Origin: Pleurotus ostreatus/Saccharomyces cerevisiae fusant
Lineage: Eukaryota; Opisthokonta
Assembly (NCBI GenBank): GCA_024196135.1
Contig: JAMQCK010000325.1
Coordinates: forward strand, 1-28,263
Length of the DNA: 28,263 nucleotides
Direction: 5' to 3'
How positions within the stretch are numbered: the first letter of the stretch is position 1; each line of letters begins with the position of its first letter. The position numbers and the translations under genes were made by a program. The notes beneath the pieces were generated by a model. That model was not told the DNA's origin, made no database searches, and worked only from the letters and a program-made list of their open reading frames with translations. This document shows, piece by piece, positions 27,499 to 28,263 of the stretch.

Positions 27499-28263
27499 AT
27501 GTCCAACAGCGCCGCCGCCCGCGTCGCCGAGACATATGAGCTCGCCTTCCGCATCTTCAAGCATGTTCAGCACGACGGCGGCAACGTAGCTCTCTTACCT
27601 GTTGCTTTGGTCAACCACTTCGTCGGCTCTATCGCACTAGACGTCCTCTGGGAGGAGCAGACCAGCCTTCTTCCCCTCATCAAGGTTCTGGGAGAGCGCC
27701 TCGAAAGCACCATTGAAAAACGTCGCGGATTCGCCACTGTCGATGAGAACACCTCCCGACTCACGGTCGAGGAGCATCAGGTGAGCTTGCAAGCGCACTA
27801 CCACATAACAGTTGTGTAACGAACAACACGCGTAGATCTTGTTCTTGAGGCCCAACGATGAGAAGAAGGTCTCGATCTCAGCGGAGGAATGGCAGCGTCT
27901 CCAGTTTTACGCTCGTCGCATCAAGGTTCTCGACGACAAGCCGCTCATTCGGGAAGAATCCTTCGATATACACCTGGGGCTGGGCTCGCTGTGTGCGATA
28001 CTCGCCGGCGGTGGCAGCGAGCCACTGCTTCCCAACCTTTATCGCCTGAACTTTGGTGAGAGGATGGAGAGCCTCTGCGAATCCGCAAAATTATCTGCGC
28101 GCTACGTGGACGAGGGAGGCCAGCCTGTCCCGTCCCTCTGCCTCATCGCATACACGCTCCAACAGCCGCAGGGCGCATGGGTACCAGGAAACCTTTGCCG
28201 CCTCGAACAGATTCGCTCTCTCGGAATCGAGCCCGACAAAGATCTGGCCATCTACCCCCTCCT
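27499..28263 (+). CDS. F-box-like protein, cut by the right edge
   Basis: Exon 1 (27499-27780) and exon 2 (27836 to the window end), joined across a 55-nt intron, give 236 residues before the edge. The N-terminal block (F-R-I-F-K-H-V ... L-L-P-V-A-L-V-N-H-F ... A-L-D-V-L-W-E-E-Q-T-S-L-L-P-L-I-K-V-L) has the spacing and the L-W-...-L-x-P-L-(I/L) ending of the divergent F-box domains common in mushroom-forming fungi. I-S-A-E-E-W-Q-R-L-Q-F-Y-A-R-R-I then leads into a leucine-rich region expected to bind targets. Such proteins recruit substrates to SCF ubiquitin ligases. A GTGAGA at 28053 could be a donor, but the frame continues unbroken, so I read through it. Confidence 0.7.

Overview
This window is a piece of a filamentous basidiomycete nuclear genome, most likely from the Agaricomycetes. 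The genes are GC-rich and carry many short spliceosomal introns, nearly all 45-75 nt, with GT-AG ends and CTNA(C/T)-type branch points. Several products match fungal core genes once exons are joined. The window also holds a CaaX-box lipopeptide mating-pheromone precursor of the homobasidiomycete kind and agaricomycete-type F-box and MYND-finger proteins. I assigned no species. All exon structures were read by hand from splice sites, reading frame and remembered family conservation; none was checked by search.

Layout. 1-1039 (+): end of an unrecognised gene that enters from the left edge. 1255-2279 (-): splicing factor PRP38 with an RS tail, divergent from BUB1 (2434-6705, +; 8 exons), the spindle-checkpoint kinase, with 154 bp between the start codons. 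6862-8743 (-) and 13817-15629 (+): two paralogous MYND zinc-finger proteins with the same intron positions, in opposite orientation. Between them lie a large single-exon low-complexity protein (9565-12741, +) and the RNA polymerase III subunit RPC11 (13105-13682, -), which contains a 7-nt microexon. 16173-17786 (-): a disordered single-exon protein with a KEN motif. 18781-18996 (+): the pheromone precursor, with a TATA box and a cluster of TTATTGT elements upstream. 19665-20405 (+): SDH3, convergent with a geranylgeranyl diphosphate synthase (20520-21919, -; 8 exons). 21920-23345: a repeat-containing stretch without a recognisable gene. 23346-24254 (-): a Pho85-type (PCL) cyclin. 25625-26512 (+): an unrecognised three-exon gene. 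27499-28263 (+): an F-box-like gene cut by the right edge.

How the genes relate. Most are independent housekeeping genes packed head-to-head or tail-to-tail: splicing, spindle checkpoint, Pol III, complex II, isoprenoid synthesis and cell-cycle cyclin. No operon-like or biosynthetic cluster is evident. The most notable locus is the pheromone precursor. No STE3-type seven-helix receptor is visible anywhere in the window, so it is either an unlinked pheromone gene or the edge of a mating locus lying elsewhere. In BUB1, three short frame-neutral exons repeat an F-x-P-F-V-D peptide resembling the Cdc20-binding ABBA motif, and a consensus ABBA match lies further downstream.
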